Origin: ZC4RG30 sp964455685
Lineage (GTDB): Bacteria > Pseudomonadota > Gammaproteobacteria > Steroidobacterales > Steroidobacteraceae
Assembly: GCA_964455685.1 (NCBI GenBank)
Contig: CAYVZE010000031.1
Coordinates: 1-29,226, forward strand
Length of the DNA stretch: 29,226 nt
Direction of reading: 5' to 3'
Every line of letters starts with the position of its first letter. Position 1 is the stretch's first letter. Both the position numbers and the translations under genes were made by a program. Positions 15,011-23,382 of this stretch are shown piece by piece. Below the pieces are notes generated by a model. That model was not told where the DNA came from, searched no databases, and saw only the letters and a list, made by a program, of their open reading frames with translations.

Positions 15011-15050
15011 CCATCCATGGATGGCACTAATAGCCCATAGCGGTAGTGCC
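15011..15050. repeat. Palindromes upstream of the TonB-dependent receptor
   Basis: A perfect 14-bp palindrome CCATCCATGGATGG (15011-15024) is directly followed by a second inverted repeat, GGCACTA (15023-15029) with TAGTGCC (15044-15050). Both lie in the 207-base gap between tRNA-Thr and the receptor gene, about 100-135 bases before its ATG. They could be operators or a leader-RNA hairpin; no regulator is encoded nearby and no clear promoter was recognised. Confidence 0.45.
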
Positions 15051-15146
15051 TGTTGACCGGAGCGGTTGCTACGGTCGCCCCCCGTCGGAGCCGGTTCCTC
15101 GGTTCCGGCACGGAACGCAGACCAGAAGGGATTCAGGGGGGTAAAG

Positions 15147-18100
15147 ATGAGCATTTCCATGCGGACAGGCGCATCGCGCCTGCGGTCGGCTGCCTTGTTG
15201 CGCCGCTCACCTGTGGCGGCGGCGGTGGCGCTGGCGATGTGCGCCGCGCCGCTTCCCGCGGCGGAGACGGAAGGTGCCCTGGAGCTGGAAGAAGTGACCG
15301 TGACCGGCACCCGCATCCGCGCGGTGACCGGCATGGACACGCCCACGCCGGTGACGGCGGTGGCGGTGGACGAGATCGTGGCGATGTCGCCGGTTTCCGT
15401 CACCGAGGCACTGGTGCAGCTGCCGCAGTTCGCGGCCAGCGCGACGGCAGAGAATTTCGGCGGGCCGGCCAACAACTTCTTCAGTTCACCCGGCGGCGGC
15501 AGCCTGAACCTGCGTGGCGTGGGCAGCAGCCGCACGCTGACGCTGCTGGACGGTCGCCGCATGCCGCCAGCGAGCATCTTCGGCGGTCCGGACATCAACA
15601 CCTTCCCGGACCAGATGCTGCGCAGGATCGAGACCGTCACCGGCGGCGCCAGCGCGGCCTATGGTACGGACGCGGTCTCCGGCGTGGTGAACTACATCCT
15701 CGATACGGACTTCCAGGGTATCCGCGCCAGCGCCCAGTTCGGCCAGAGCGACCGTGGCGATGGCGCCAACCAGCGCTATTCGTTCTCGCTGGGCCACGCG
15801 CTGACGGAGAAGCTGCACCTGCTGTTCTCCGCCGGCTACATGAAGCAGGACGCGATCAACAGCGCGGACGGCCGCGACTGGTACCAGTCCTGCGGCCTGA
15901 TCCGCAGCAGTGCTGCGGGCGCCGGCAGCTCACCCGACAACCCGGCGCTGGTCCCGGCCTGCAACCTGCGCGACGTGCGTTCCTCGGTGGACGGCGTGAT
16001 GTCGGTCGAGGGCCTCGGGCGGATCACCTTCGATGCCGCTGGCAACCCGGTGCCGTTCTCGCCGGGGGTGGTCCAGGCCGGCACCTGGCAGGCAGGCGGC
16101 AGCGGTGAGGACCTGGGCGAGGTCCTGAACGTGCTGCTGCCGGGGCAGAACCGCAAGAACGCATTTGCCTACCTGGACTACGACGTTTCCGACAGCCTGA
16201 ACGTCTACGCGCAGGGCATGTACAGCAAGCAGCTGCTCTCGCGTGCCTATCTTTCGGGCAACTACGGCGGCGTGCCGCTGCCGCTGCATCTCTTCACCAT
16301 CTATGCCGACAACGCCTTCCTGCCCGACAGCCTGCGTGAGTACATGCAGGACAATGGCATCGCATCGGCGACCCTCGGGCGGCAGCTCAGCCCCTACGAT
16401 GGCGTGCTCGGCGGCTACAGGAACCACACGAAGACCAGCGCCGGCACGCTGGGCTTCAAGAGTACCGTGGGTCGTGGCTGGTCGCTGGATGGCTACGTGC
16501 AGTTCGGCAAGACGGAGCTGGACGCCGAGCAGTCCGGCGGCTCGCGCCAGGACCGCATCTTCCTGGCAGTGGATGCCGTGCGCGACGAGAACGGCGTGAT
16601 CCGCTGCCGCATCGACGTGGTCAGTCCCGGGCTGGTGGACAACTGCCAGCCGCTGAACCTGTTCGGGCGGGGCAATGGCTCGGCGGCGGCCTTCGACTGG
16701 GTCACCGGCTTCGATCCCAACGTGCCGGTCACGGTGAATCCCTACGTGGCCAGCGATGGTGCGATCGCGGACTGGAGCTATTCCTACGTGGGCGATGAGG
16801 CCAAGCACCGCCTGGTGACGCTGAAGCAGACCGTGGCCGAACTGTCCGCCAGCGGTGAGCTGGTGCAGGGCTGGGCGGGCCCCATCGTGGCGGCCGTGGG
16901 CGCGCACTACCGCAAGGAGAGCCTGGGCCAGCGGGTGCAGGCCTCGCAGGGCAACCCGGCGGCCAACCCGGCCTGGTATCCGGTGTTCTGCAACGACCCG
17001 GGTTTCGGCCCGCAGTGCCCGGCCGGGGCGCTGGCGGTACAGGTCAACTCGGGCTATCGCCCGCCGGGGACCATCGGCGTGCGCGGCGTGCCTGCCGGCG
17101 TGGCCAACAACCTGGTGGAGATCCAGTTCTCCAACGTGCCATTCATCCAGGGCGAGTATGACGTCAAGGAGCTGTTCGCCGAGACGGTGGTGCCGCTGGT
17201 CAGCGGCGCCGCGTGGATGCGCTCGCTGAACTTCCAGGGCGCGATCCGCTGGGCCGACTACGAGGGATCGGGAACCATCTGGTCGTGGAAGGGCGGCCTC
17301 GACGGCCAGGTGACCGACCAGCTGCGCCTGCGCGGAACCTACTCGCGCGACACGCGTGCCGGCAACATGGCCGAGCGCTTCGACCGCACCGGTGGCGCGG
17401 CCAATGCCGTCGACCGCAAGCAGCCCGGCCCCGGCGAACCCCCCATCCCGGATCCAGCCAACTACGGCTTCACTATCGTCAGCGGCGGCAATCCCAACAT
17501 CAAGCCCGAAACCGGTGACACCATCACCGTGGGCCTGGTCTACCGGCCGGCGTGGATGAACGGATTGAGCATGTCGGTGGACTGGCTGAAGGTGAGCCTG
17601 AAGGACGCGATCGAGGCACTGGGCGTGCAGGACATCATCGACCTGTGCTACCAGCAGGATGACCAGGACCAGTGCTCGCGCATCACCCGCGAGGTGGGAG
17701 CCGACGGCATCGATCGCATCATCTTCGTCAACAGCGCGCGCCAGAACCTGGGCAAGTCGACCTACGAGGGCATCGACTTCGAGCTGGCCTGGGCGCGGCG
17801 GGTGACCCTGCTGGGCGGGGACGAGCGGCTGTCGGCGCGCCTGTTCGGCACCTACCTGATCGAGTCCTCCACCACCAACTACGCGGGCGTGAAGACCGAG
17901 ACCACCGGCCAGGTGGTCAGCCAGAACCCGCGCAGGCGGGCCAACCTGAACCTGGGCTACAACCGCAACGGCTTCGGCTGGACGCTGATCGGCCGCTACC
18001 ACGGGGGCGGCCGCAACAGCATCGCGCTGAACCGCGAGGATGCCAACGGCACGGTGGCCACCTGGAACGTGGCCGACAACCACACCGGGTCGTCGGTGTA

Positions 18101-18287
18101 CTGGGACACGCGCCTGTTCTGGCGTTTCAACATGGGCGGTGGCGAGGTGGAGGTGTTCGGCAACGTGCAGAACCTCTTCGACCGTGATCCGCCGTGGATC
18201 AGCACGCTGGAAGGCGTGGGGCAGACTGCAGGTGGCTTCGACCTGATCGGCCGTCGCTACGTGGCGGGCATCAACCTGAGGTTCTGA
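15147..18287 (+). CDS. TonB-dependent outer-membrane receptor
   Basis: This 1046-residue outer-membrane beta-barrel transporter is powered by TonB-ExbBD. A signal peptide (to about residue 39) is followed by the TonB-box-like EEVTVTGTRI (48-57). The plug domain includes SLNLRGVGSSRTLTLLDGRR (119-138) and GGASAAYGTDAVSGVVNY (167-183). The rest is barrel strands ending INLRF with the terminal Phe needed for BAM insertion. There is no STN signalling domain, so it is a transporter and not an anti-sigma-linked transducer. The start at 15147 has AGGGGGG 5 bases upstream. The substrate cannot be read from the sequence. It resembles the large receptors expanded in Xanthomonadales, Caulobacter and sphingomonads. 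It is monocistronic, with a strong terminator behind it. Confidence 0.93.
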   Translation: MSISMRTGASRLRSAALLRRSPVAAAVALAMCAAPLPAAETEGALELEEVTVTGTRIRAVTGMDTPTPVTAVAVDEIVAMSPVSVTEALVQLPQFAASATAENFGGPANNFFSSPGGGSLNLRGVGSSRTLTLLDGRRMPPASIFGGPDINTFPDQMLRRIETVTGGASAAYGTDAVSGVVNYILDTDFQGIRASAQFGQSDRGDGANQRYSFSLGHALTEKLHLLFSAGYMKQDAINSADGRDWYQSCGLIRSSAAGAGSSPDNPALVPACNLRDVRSSVDGVMSVEGLGRITFDAAGNPVPFSPGVVQAGTWQAGGSGEDLGEVLNVLLPGQNRKNAFAYLDYDVSDSLNVYAQGMYSKQLLSRAYLSGNYGGVPLPLHLFTIYADNAFLPDSLREYMQDNGIASATLGRQLSPYDGVLGGYRNHTKTSAGTLGFKSTVGRGWSLDGYVQFGKTELDAEQSGGSRQDRIFLAVDAVRDENGVIRCRIDVVSPGLVDNCQPLNLFGRGNGSAAAFDWVTGFDPNVPVTVNPYVASDGAIADWSYSYVGDEAKHRLVTLKQTVAELSASGELVQGWAGPIVAAVGAHYRKESLGQRVQASQGNPAANPAWYPVFCNDPGFGPQCPAGALAVQVNSGYRPPGTIGVRGVPAGVANNLVEIQFSNVPFIQGEYDVKELFAETVVPLVSGAAWMRSLNFQGAIRWADYEGSGTIWSWKGGLDGQVTDQLRLRGTYSRDTRAGNMAERFDRTGGAANAVDRKQPGPGEPPIPDPANYGFTIVSGGNPNIKPETGDTITVGLVYRPAWMNGLSMSVDWLKVSLKDAIEALGVQDIIDLCYQQDDQDQCSRITREVGADGIDRIIFVNSARQNLGKSTYEGIDFELAWARRVTLLGGDERLSARLFGTYLIESSTTNYAGVKTETTGQVVSQNPRRRANLNLGYNRNGFGWTLIGRYHGGGRNSIALNREDANGTVATWNVADNHTGSSVYWDTRLFWRFNMGGGEVEVFGNVQNLFDRDPPWISTLEGVGQTAGGFDLIGRRYVAGINLRF

Positions 18288-18326
18288 AGGCGCATGCGCC
18301 CCTGGCCAGGCCCCCAGGCCAGGATT

Positions 18327-18365
18327 GCCCGGTCCGGACTGACGGTCCGGACCGGGCTTCTTTCC
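18327..18365 (+). terminator. Rho-independent terminator after the TonB-dependent receptor
   Basis: A perfect 13-bp stem, GCCCGGTCCGGAC (18327-18339) with GTCCGGACCGGGC (18345-18357), encloses the loop TGACG and is followed by TTCTTTCC. It lies 40 bases after the receptor stop. A smaller CCTGGCC/GGCCAGG hairpin (18301-18323) precedes it. Confidence 0.85.
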
Positions 18366-18413
18366 AGTTGAATGGAATCGACCTCCTCCGGGAACAGAGG
18401 AGGGGGGAAGGCC

Positions 18414-18803
18414 TTACTTGGCCTTCAGGGTCTTCAGGTACTCGATCACGTCGGCGCGTTCCTTGGCGTCCGGAACGGGCATCACCATCATGGTGCCGGG
18501 TACCTTGGCCATGGGATTGGCCAGGAACTCATCCAGCGTCTTCTCGTCCCAGGTCACGCCGTGCTTCTTCAGTGCCTCGGTGTAGGTGGGGAAGCTGGCC
18601 ACGCTGGCGGCCTTGCGGCCCACGACGCCGGCCAGGGTCGGACCGGTCGGCGGGCCGCCCGGTTCGGTGGTGGTGGAGTGACAGGTACCGCAGGCGTACT
18701 TGTCGAACACGGCCTTGCCGGCAGTGGCATCGGCGGCGAACGCACTCGGGGCGGCCATCACGGCAGCCAGGGCCAGCAGGCGGGCGGAACGGGTCACGGA
18801 CAT
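18414..18803 (-). CDS. Small periplasmic class I c-type cytochrome
   Basis: This 129-residue monoheme cytochrome c has a cleavable signal (MSVTRSARLLALAAVMAAPSAFA|AD). The heme attachment motif CGTCH is at residues 38-42, and late PGTMMVMP supplies the axial Met; the short C-terminal helix is ADVIEYLKTLK. It should carry electrons in the periplasm, similar to cytochrome c-552/c-550 types. The start at 18803 is preferred because GGAG lies 10 bases upstream; the ATG at 18812 is too close to it. A TAGAAT -10-like box lies about 50 bases upstream. No oxidase or dehydrogenase partner is adjacent: the aldehyde dehydrogenase upstream on the same strand uses NAD(P). Confidence 0.9.
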   Translation of the reverse strand: MSVTRSARLLALAAVMAAPSAFAADATAGKAVFDKYACGTCHSTTTEPGGPPTGPTLAGVVGRKAASVASFPTYTEALKKHGVTWDEKTLDEFLANPMAKVPGTMMVMPVPDAKERADVIEYLKTLKAK

Positions 18804-18852
18804 CAGCGTCATTCTCCAGAAACAGGGCCGGAAGGCCGGGTTTGACGGGGCC

Positions 18853-18858
18853 ATTCTA
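18853..18858 (-). promoter_or_regulatory. Possible -10 box of the cytochrome c gene
   Basis: On the minus strand this reads TAGAAT followed by a GC-rich GGCCCC, about 50 bases before the start codon. A clear -35 box is not visible, so the call is tentative. Confidence 0.35.
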
Positions 18859-18926
18859 ACAAAGCGCGCCCTGAACCCTTCCTGAAGAAACCTGCCGGGC
18901 GAAGCCGGGAAAAACGCCCGCAAAGG

Positions 18927-18956
18927 CCCCGCGCGCGTTGGCGCGCGGGGTGTTTT
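18927..18956. terminator. Strong GC hairpin between aldehyde dehydrogenase and cytochrome c genes
   Basis: CCCCGCGCGC (18927-18936) and GCGCGCGGGG (18941-18950) form a perfect 10-bp stem with GTTG loop. The better T-run (TGTTTT, 18951-18956) is on the plus strand, where no gene needs it; on the minus strand, downstream of the dehydrogenase stop, the tail is CCTTTGC. It most likely ends the minus-strand dehydrogenase transcript or blocks read-through in both directions. Confidence 0.55.
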
Positions 18957-18980
18957 CGCAAGCCGCAGGAGCGGAGGGCC

Positions 18981-20435
18981 TCAGATCGGATAGTGGCGGG
19001 GCTGCGTGGCGATGCTGATCCAGCGCAGGTCGGTGAACTCGGCCACGCCGGCCTTGCCGCCGAAACGGCCCAGGCCCGAGGCCTTGGTGCCGCCGAAGGG
19101 CATCTGCGCCTCGTCCTGCACGGTGGGGCTGTTGATGTGGCAGATGCCCGAGTCGATGCGCTGCGCCACGGAAAGCGCCGCGCCGATGTCGCGGCTGAAC
19201 ACGGCCGCCGACAGGCCGTACTCGCAATCGTTGGCCAGCTCCACCGCATGGTCGATGTCACGGGCGCGCAGGATGCCGACGATGGGACCGAAGGACTCCT
19301 CGCCGTAGATGCGCATGTCCTTCTGCACGCCGTCGACCACGGTGGGCTCGAAGAAGGCGCCGCCGCTGCCCTTGCCGCCGGCGAGCACGCGCGCGCCCTT
19401 GGCGGTGGCGTCGGCGATCAGCTCCTTCACATGATCCACGGTGCGCGCGTCGACGCAGGCGCCGATGGGGAAGTTGCCGCTGGCCGGGTCGCCCACCTTC
19501 AGGCTCTTGGCCTTCTCGACGAAGCGGCGGATGAACTCCTCGGCGATCTTCTCCACCACGATGATGCGTTCGGTGGACATGCAGATCTGGCCCTGGTGCA
19601 TGAAGGCGCCGAAGGCGGCCGCCGCCACGGCCTCGTCGAGGTCGGCATCCTCCAGGATGACCAGCGGCGCCTTGCCGCCCAGCTCGAGCAGGCAGGGCTT
19701 GAGGTACTTGCCCGACAGCTCGCCGATGATGCGGCCGACGCGGCTGGAGCCGGTGAAGTTGACGCGCTTGACCACCGGGTTGGCGATCAGCGCCTCGACC
19801 ACGGCCGGGGCGTCGGCGGCGGAGTGGGTGATGAAGTTCACCGCGCCGGCCGGCAGGCCCGCCTCGAGGAAGGCGTCGATGATCAGCCGGTGCACGGCGG
19901 GGGAGAGCTCCGAGGCCTTCATCACCGTGGTGTTGCCGCAGGCCAGTGGCATGGCGATGGCGCGCACACCGAGGATGACCGGTGCGTTCCAGGGCGCCAT
20001 GCCCACGCACACGCCGGCCGGCTGGCGCACGGCCAGGGCGAGGGTGCCGGGCTGGTCCGAGGGCACGGTCTCGCCGGTGACCTGCGTGGTCATGGCCGCG
20101 GCTTCCTCCAGCAGCGTGGCGGCGAAGGCCGTGTTGAAGTGGCCCCAGCCGCCGATGGCGCCGGTTTCCTCGGTGCACAGGCGGGCGAAGTCGTTGGCGC
20201 GGGCGCGCAGGTTCTGCGCGGCGGCCATCAGCACCTTGCGGCGGGCGTTGGGTCCCTGCGAGGACCATTCGGGGAAGGCGCGCGCGGCCGCCTCGCACGC
20301 GGCGCGCACGTCATCGACGGAGGCGGCCGCGGCGCGCGTCACCACCTCGCCCGTGACCGGGCTCCTGCGTTCGAAGGTCGCGCCGCCCTTCGCGGCCACG
20401 TTCTTGCCACCGATGGAAAGCTGCACTTCATTCAT
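18981..20435 (-). CDS. Aromatic-type NAD(P)-dependent aldehyde dehydrogenase
   Basis: This 484-residue cytoplasmic ALDH-superfamily enzyme oxidises an aldehyde to the acid. Catalytic residues are visible: Asn150 in PWNAP, Lys173 in MKASE, the FTGSSRVG nucleotide loop (227-234), Glu251 in LELGGKAP and nucleophile Cys285 in GQICMSTERI. The motifs TGETVPSDQPG and QGQICMSTERI resemble salicylaldehyde and vanillin dehydrogenases, so an aromatic aldehyde is a plausible substrate. This is family-level inference. The start at 20435 has AAGGGGA upstream at good spacing. No aromatic-degradation partners are next to it. It is divergent from the LpxL-type acyltransferase, with 78 bases between the starts. 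Confidence 0.93.
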   Translation of the reverse strand: MNEVQLSIGGKNVAAKGGATFERRSPVTGEVVTRAAAASVDDVRAACEAAARAFPEWSSQGPNARRKVLMAAAQNLRARANDFARLCTEETGAIGGWGHFNTAFAATLLEEAAAMTTQVTGETVPSDQPGTLALAVRQPAGVCVGMAPWNAPVILGVRAIAMPLACGNTTVMKASELSPAVHRLIIDAFLEAGLPAGAVNFITHSAADAPAVVEALIANPVVKRVNFTGSSRVGRIIGELSGKYLKPCLLELGGKAPLVILEDADLDEAVAAAAFGAFMHQGQICMSTERIIVVEKIAEEFIRRFVEKAKSLKVGDPASGNFPIGACVDARTVDHVKELIADATAKGARVLAGGKGSGGAFFEPTVVDGVQKDMRIYGEESFGPIVGILRARDIDHAVELANDCEYGLSAAVFSRDIGAALSVAQRIDSGICHINSPTVQDEAQMPFGGTKASGLGRFGGKAGVAEFTDLRWISIATQPRHYPI

Positions 20436-20498
20436 TGCGGGTCCCCTTCCCGGTATTGTTGGTTGGTGTGCGTATGGAAGGCTGCCGAGAATAGCATC

Positions 20499-20504
20499 TA
20501 AACT
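20499..20504 (+). promoter_or_regulatory. Possible -10 box of the LpxL-type acyltransferase gene
   Basis: TAAACT followed by GCGGGCCCG stands 9 bases before the ATG at 20514, in the 78-base divergent spacer. If used, the mRNA would have almost no leader, which fits the lack of a Shine-Dalgarno. No clear -35. Confidence 0.3.
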
Positions 20505-20513
20505 GCGGGCCCG

Positions 20514-21407
20514 ATGACCGCTCCAGCCACCCCGCAAGAAGCCGCCGGCGGGCCGGCGCCGCCGTGGTGGCTGCCGGCGCTGGCGGCATTGCCGCTTCCC
20601 GTCCTGTATGCGCTGTGCCGCCTGCTGGCCGCCCTGGCGCGCTGGCTGCCCGGATCGCGCTGGCGGGTGACGCTGGCGAACCTGCGCGCGGTATTCCCCG
20701 ACATGCCAGAAGGCGAACTGCGGGCGCTGGCCGTCGCCAACTTCCGCCATTTCGCCGATCTTGCCGCCGAACTGCTGGCGGGCTTCTCGCTGCCGCGCGA
20801 GGAGCTGCTGCAACGCGTGCAGCTGCATGGCTTCGAGCTGCTGCGCGCGAAGCTGGCGGAGGGCCGGCCGGTGCTGCTGCTGGGCGCGCACCATTCCAAC
20901 TGGGACTGGGGCATGTACGCCGTGGCCGCCTCGCTGGAGTATCCCTTCGACGCCGCCTACAAGCCGCTGAAGTCCGCCCCGGCGCACCGCGCGATGGTGG
21001 CGCTGCGCAGCCGGTGGGGAGTCAACCTGGTGCCGGCCAAGCAGCTGCTGTCGGACATCCTGCAGCGGCGCAACGAGGTGCGCGTGATCGCGATGCTCGC
21101 CGACCAGGCGCCGCGCACCAGCGAGCGGCAGCACTGGCTCACCTTCCTCGGCCGGGACACGGCCTTCTACCTGGGGCCGGAACAGATGGCGCGGGCCACG
21201 CGCTATGCGGCGGTGTACGTGTCGATGCGGCGGCTGGCAAGGGGGCGCTATGAAGCCCGCTGCCACCAGCTGGCCGATGCGCACGAGCCGCTGGCGCCCG
21301 GCGAGTTCACCGCGCGCTATGCCGCGCTGGTGGAGCGCGACATCCGCGCCAATCCCGTGGAGTGGACCTGGGGCCACCGCCGCTGGAAGCAGCAGCGGCC
21401 CGCCTGA
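20514..21407 (+). CDS. LpxL/HtrB-family lipid A late acyltransferase-like protein
   Basis: This 297-residue inner-membrane acyltransferase belongs to the LpxL/LpxM/HtrB family, which adds secondary acyl chains to lipid A from acyl-ACP. It has an N-terminal hydrophobic anchor (about 19-45), the RVTLANLRAVFPDM region, and the catalytic H-x4-D/E motif as GAHHSNWDW, with His126 and Asp131 where most members have Glu. Further family motifs are VIAMLADQAPR, LTFLGRDTAFYLGPEQMARAT and a C-terminal NPVEWTWGHRRWKQQ. The ATG lacks a Shine-Dalgarno. Its stop is immediately followed by the reverse-complement stop of the convergent acyl-AMP ligase. It could serve lipid A or another acylated envelope lipid. 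Confidence 0.9.
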   Translation: MTAPATPQEAAGGPAPPWWLPALAALPLPVLYALCRLLAALARWLPGSRWRVTLANLRAVFPDMPEGELRALAVANFRHFADLAAELLAGFSLPREELLQRVQLHGFELLRAKLAEGRPVLLLGAHHSNWDWGMYAVAASLEYPFDAAYKPLKSAPAHRAMVALRSRWGVNLVPAKQLLSDILQRRNEVRVIAMLADQAPRTSERQHWLTFLGRDTAFYLGPEQMARATRYAAVYVSMRRLARGRYEARCHQLADAHEPLAPGEFTARYAALVERDIRANPVEWTWGHRRWKQQRPA

Positions 21408-23375
21408 TCAGCCGCCTTCGCCGAGCCGCTGCGACAGGTGCGCGGCCAGCTGGCGCGGAGTGGGGTGGTCGAACAGTTCGGTGAGATCCACCAGGTTCGG
21501 GTAATCACGGTCCACCTGCTCGTGGATCTCGATCAACTTCAGCGAGCTGGCGCCGATCTCGAACAGGTTGTCGTCCGGGCCGATCCTGCGCGGCGCCAGC
21601 ACGGTGTTGCAGATGTTCAGCAGCCGCGCCTCGATGGAATCGCTGGCCGTGCTCTCGCCCGGCATCAGCCCGCCGGCGTGGCGCGCCACCTCGGCCAGCT
21701 CGGCCGCGAACTCGCCGTCGATGAGCTGCTGCTCGAGCAGGTGGCGCTGGATCTTGCCGCTGGTGGTCTTGGGGATGCGTTTCACCGGCACCACCTGCGC
21801 CACCTCCAGGCCCGCCTGCTCGTTGATGGCCTTCGACACCGCCGCGGCGACGGGCGCGAACTCGCGCGGCTCGCCGCGATGGAGCACGAACACGGTGAGC
21901 TGGTCGGTCTCGGCGCCGGGCGGGCGCACGCCGGCCACCACCACCTTGCCGAGCTCGAGGCCGGCTGTGCGGATGACGATGTTCTCCAGGTCGTGCGGGT
22001 AGTAGTTCTGGCCGTTGACGAAGATGATCTCCTTGGCGCGGCCGGTGATGTACAGCTCACCGTCCTCGACCAGGCCCAGGTCGCCCGTGCGCAGCCAGCC
22101 GTCGGCCGTGAAGCTGGCCGCGTTGAGCTCCGGCTCCTCGTAGTAGCCGCCGGTGACGTTGTTGCCGCGGATCTGGATGTGGCCCACGACGCGCTCGGGC
22201 AGCAGGGCATCGTCATTGCCGGCAATGCGCACCTCGCAGCCGGGGATGGCGCGGCCCACGGACAGGAAGGCCACGGCATCGCGGCCGGGCGGGGTGAGCG
22301 GCCGGGCGGTATCGCCCACGCCGAGCTGGTGGCGGTCCAGCCACAGTGCCCGCCATTCGCGCCCGGGCGGCGGGAAGCTCACGGCCAGCGAGGCCTCGGC
22401 CAGGCCGTACACCGGGTACATGGCGTGGCGACGCAGGCCCAGGCCCTCCAGGCGCGCCATGAACTCCTCGCACAGCTCCAGCGAGATGGGCTCGGCGCCA
22501 TTGAAGATCAGGCGCACCGAAGAGAGGTCCAGGTTGCCGGGCGAGCGCTCGCCCAGCACCTTCAGGTAATGCCGGTAGCCGAAGTTGGGTGAGCACAGGA
22601 TGGTGGCGCGCACCTCGGAGGCCAGCGACAGCCACAGCAGCGGGCGCCGCACGAACAGCTCCGTGGGCATCAGGTGGATCTCCACGCGGTGGTGGAACAT
22701 CACCAGGTGGAAGCCGATCAGACCCATGTCGTGCGTGAGCGGCATCCACGAAAGGCTGACGTCGTTCTCGTTGAAGCCGGCCACTTCGGTCACGGCCTTG
22801 CCGTGCGCGACCAGGTTGGCATGCGTGAGCACCACGCCCTTGGGATCGCTGGTGGAGCCGGAGGAGAACTGGATGAAGGCGACGTCCTCCGGGCGACTGG
22901 CGTGCTCGATGCCGGCCGGGGCGGACAGGTCCGCGTCCTCGGCCAGCAGTGCGCGCGGGCGCAGCGCCTGGAACACGGCGGCTTCCTCGCCGCCGGTGGC
23001 GGCGGCGAACTGGCCGATGCGCTCCAGTGTCTTGCGGTCGGTGAAGATGAACGGCGCCTTGAGCTTGCGTGCGATGCGCAGCACCTTGTGGCGATGCTCG
23101 TCGCTGATGCCCACGGCCACCGGCACCGGCACGATGCCGCCGAGTACGGCGCCCCAGAAGGCGTCGATGAACTGCTCGTTGTTGTTCAGCAGCAGGATCA
23201 GCTTGTCGCCGGGCCTGGCGCCCAGCCGCTGCAGGTGGTGCAGCATCGACAGCGCGCGCGTGCGCAGCTCGCCGTAGGTGACGCGGCGGGAGACGCCCTC
23301 GCCGGCATGGTAGGTGATGCCGCGGTCGGCGCCGGCATTGGCCGCCATCAGCTCGTTCAGCGTGGTGATGGTCAT
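21408..23375 (-). CDS. Fatty-acyl-AMP ligase fused to a C-terminal acyl carrier domain
   Basis: This 655-residue two-domain protein is predicted to activate a fatty acid with ATP to acyl-AMP and load it onto its own carrier domain. Adenylation motifs are FIQFSSGSTSDPKGV (168-182), WMPLTHDMGLIGFH (210-223), LCSPNFGYRHYLK, YGLAEAS (323-329), GWLRTGDLG, GRAKEII and the A10 lysine Lys541 in KTTSGKIQR. HDMGLIG and SPNFGY are characteristic of fatty-acyl-AMP ligases more than of acyl-CoA synthetases. The carrier domain (about 585-650) has DDNLFEIGASSLKL, with Ser611 the likely phosphopantetheine site. No condensation, ketosynthase or thioesterase domain is attached. It starts 7 bases after the P450 stop. 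Confidence 0.9.
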   Translation of the reverse strand: MTITTLNELMAANAGADRGITYHAGEGVSRRVTYGELRTRALSMLHHLQRLGARPGDKLILLLNNNEQFIDAFWGAVLGGIVPVPVAVGISDEHRHKVLRIARKLKAPFIFTDRKTLERIGQFAAATGGEEAAVFQALRPRALLAEDADLSAPAGIEHASRPEDVAFIQFSSGSTSDPKGVVLTHANLVAHGKAVTEVAGFNENDVSLSWMPLTHDMGLIGFHLVMFHHRVEIHLMPTELFVRRPLLWLSLASEVRATILCSPNFGYRHYLKVLGERSPGNLDLSSVRLIFNGAEPISLELCEEFMARLEGLGLRRHAMYPVYGLAEASLAVSFPPPGREWRALWLDRHQLGVGDTARPLTPPGRDAVAFLSVGRAIPGCEVRIAGNDDALLPERVVGHIQIRGNNVTGGYYEEPELNAASFTADGWLRTGDLGLVEDGELYITGRAKEIIFVNGQNYYPHDLENIVIRTAGLELGKVVVAGVRPPGAETDQLTVFVLHRGEPREFAPVAAAVSKAINEQAGLEVAQVVPVKRIPKTTSGKIQRHLLEQQLIDGEFAAELAEVARHAGGLMPGESTASDSIEARLLNICNTVLAPRRIGPDDNLFEIGASSLKLIEIHEQVDRDYPNLVDLTELFDHPTPRQLAAHLSQRLGEGG

Positions 23376-23382
23376 CGGATTC

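Noticed and set aside
15930..18083. A 717-codon open frame antisense to the TonB-dependent receptor.
   Set aside because: It is the same GC-bias shadow effect; the plus-strand receptor has plug and barrel motifs and a ribosome-binding site, the antisense frame has none.
20436..21377. A long upstream extension of the minus-strand aldehyde dehydrogenase frame.
   Set aside because: It lies antisense to the LpxL-type gene; the dehydrogenase begins at the ATG with a Shine-Dalgarno at 20435 and has normal family length from there.
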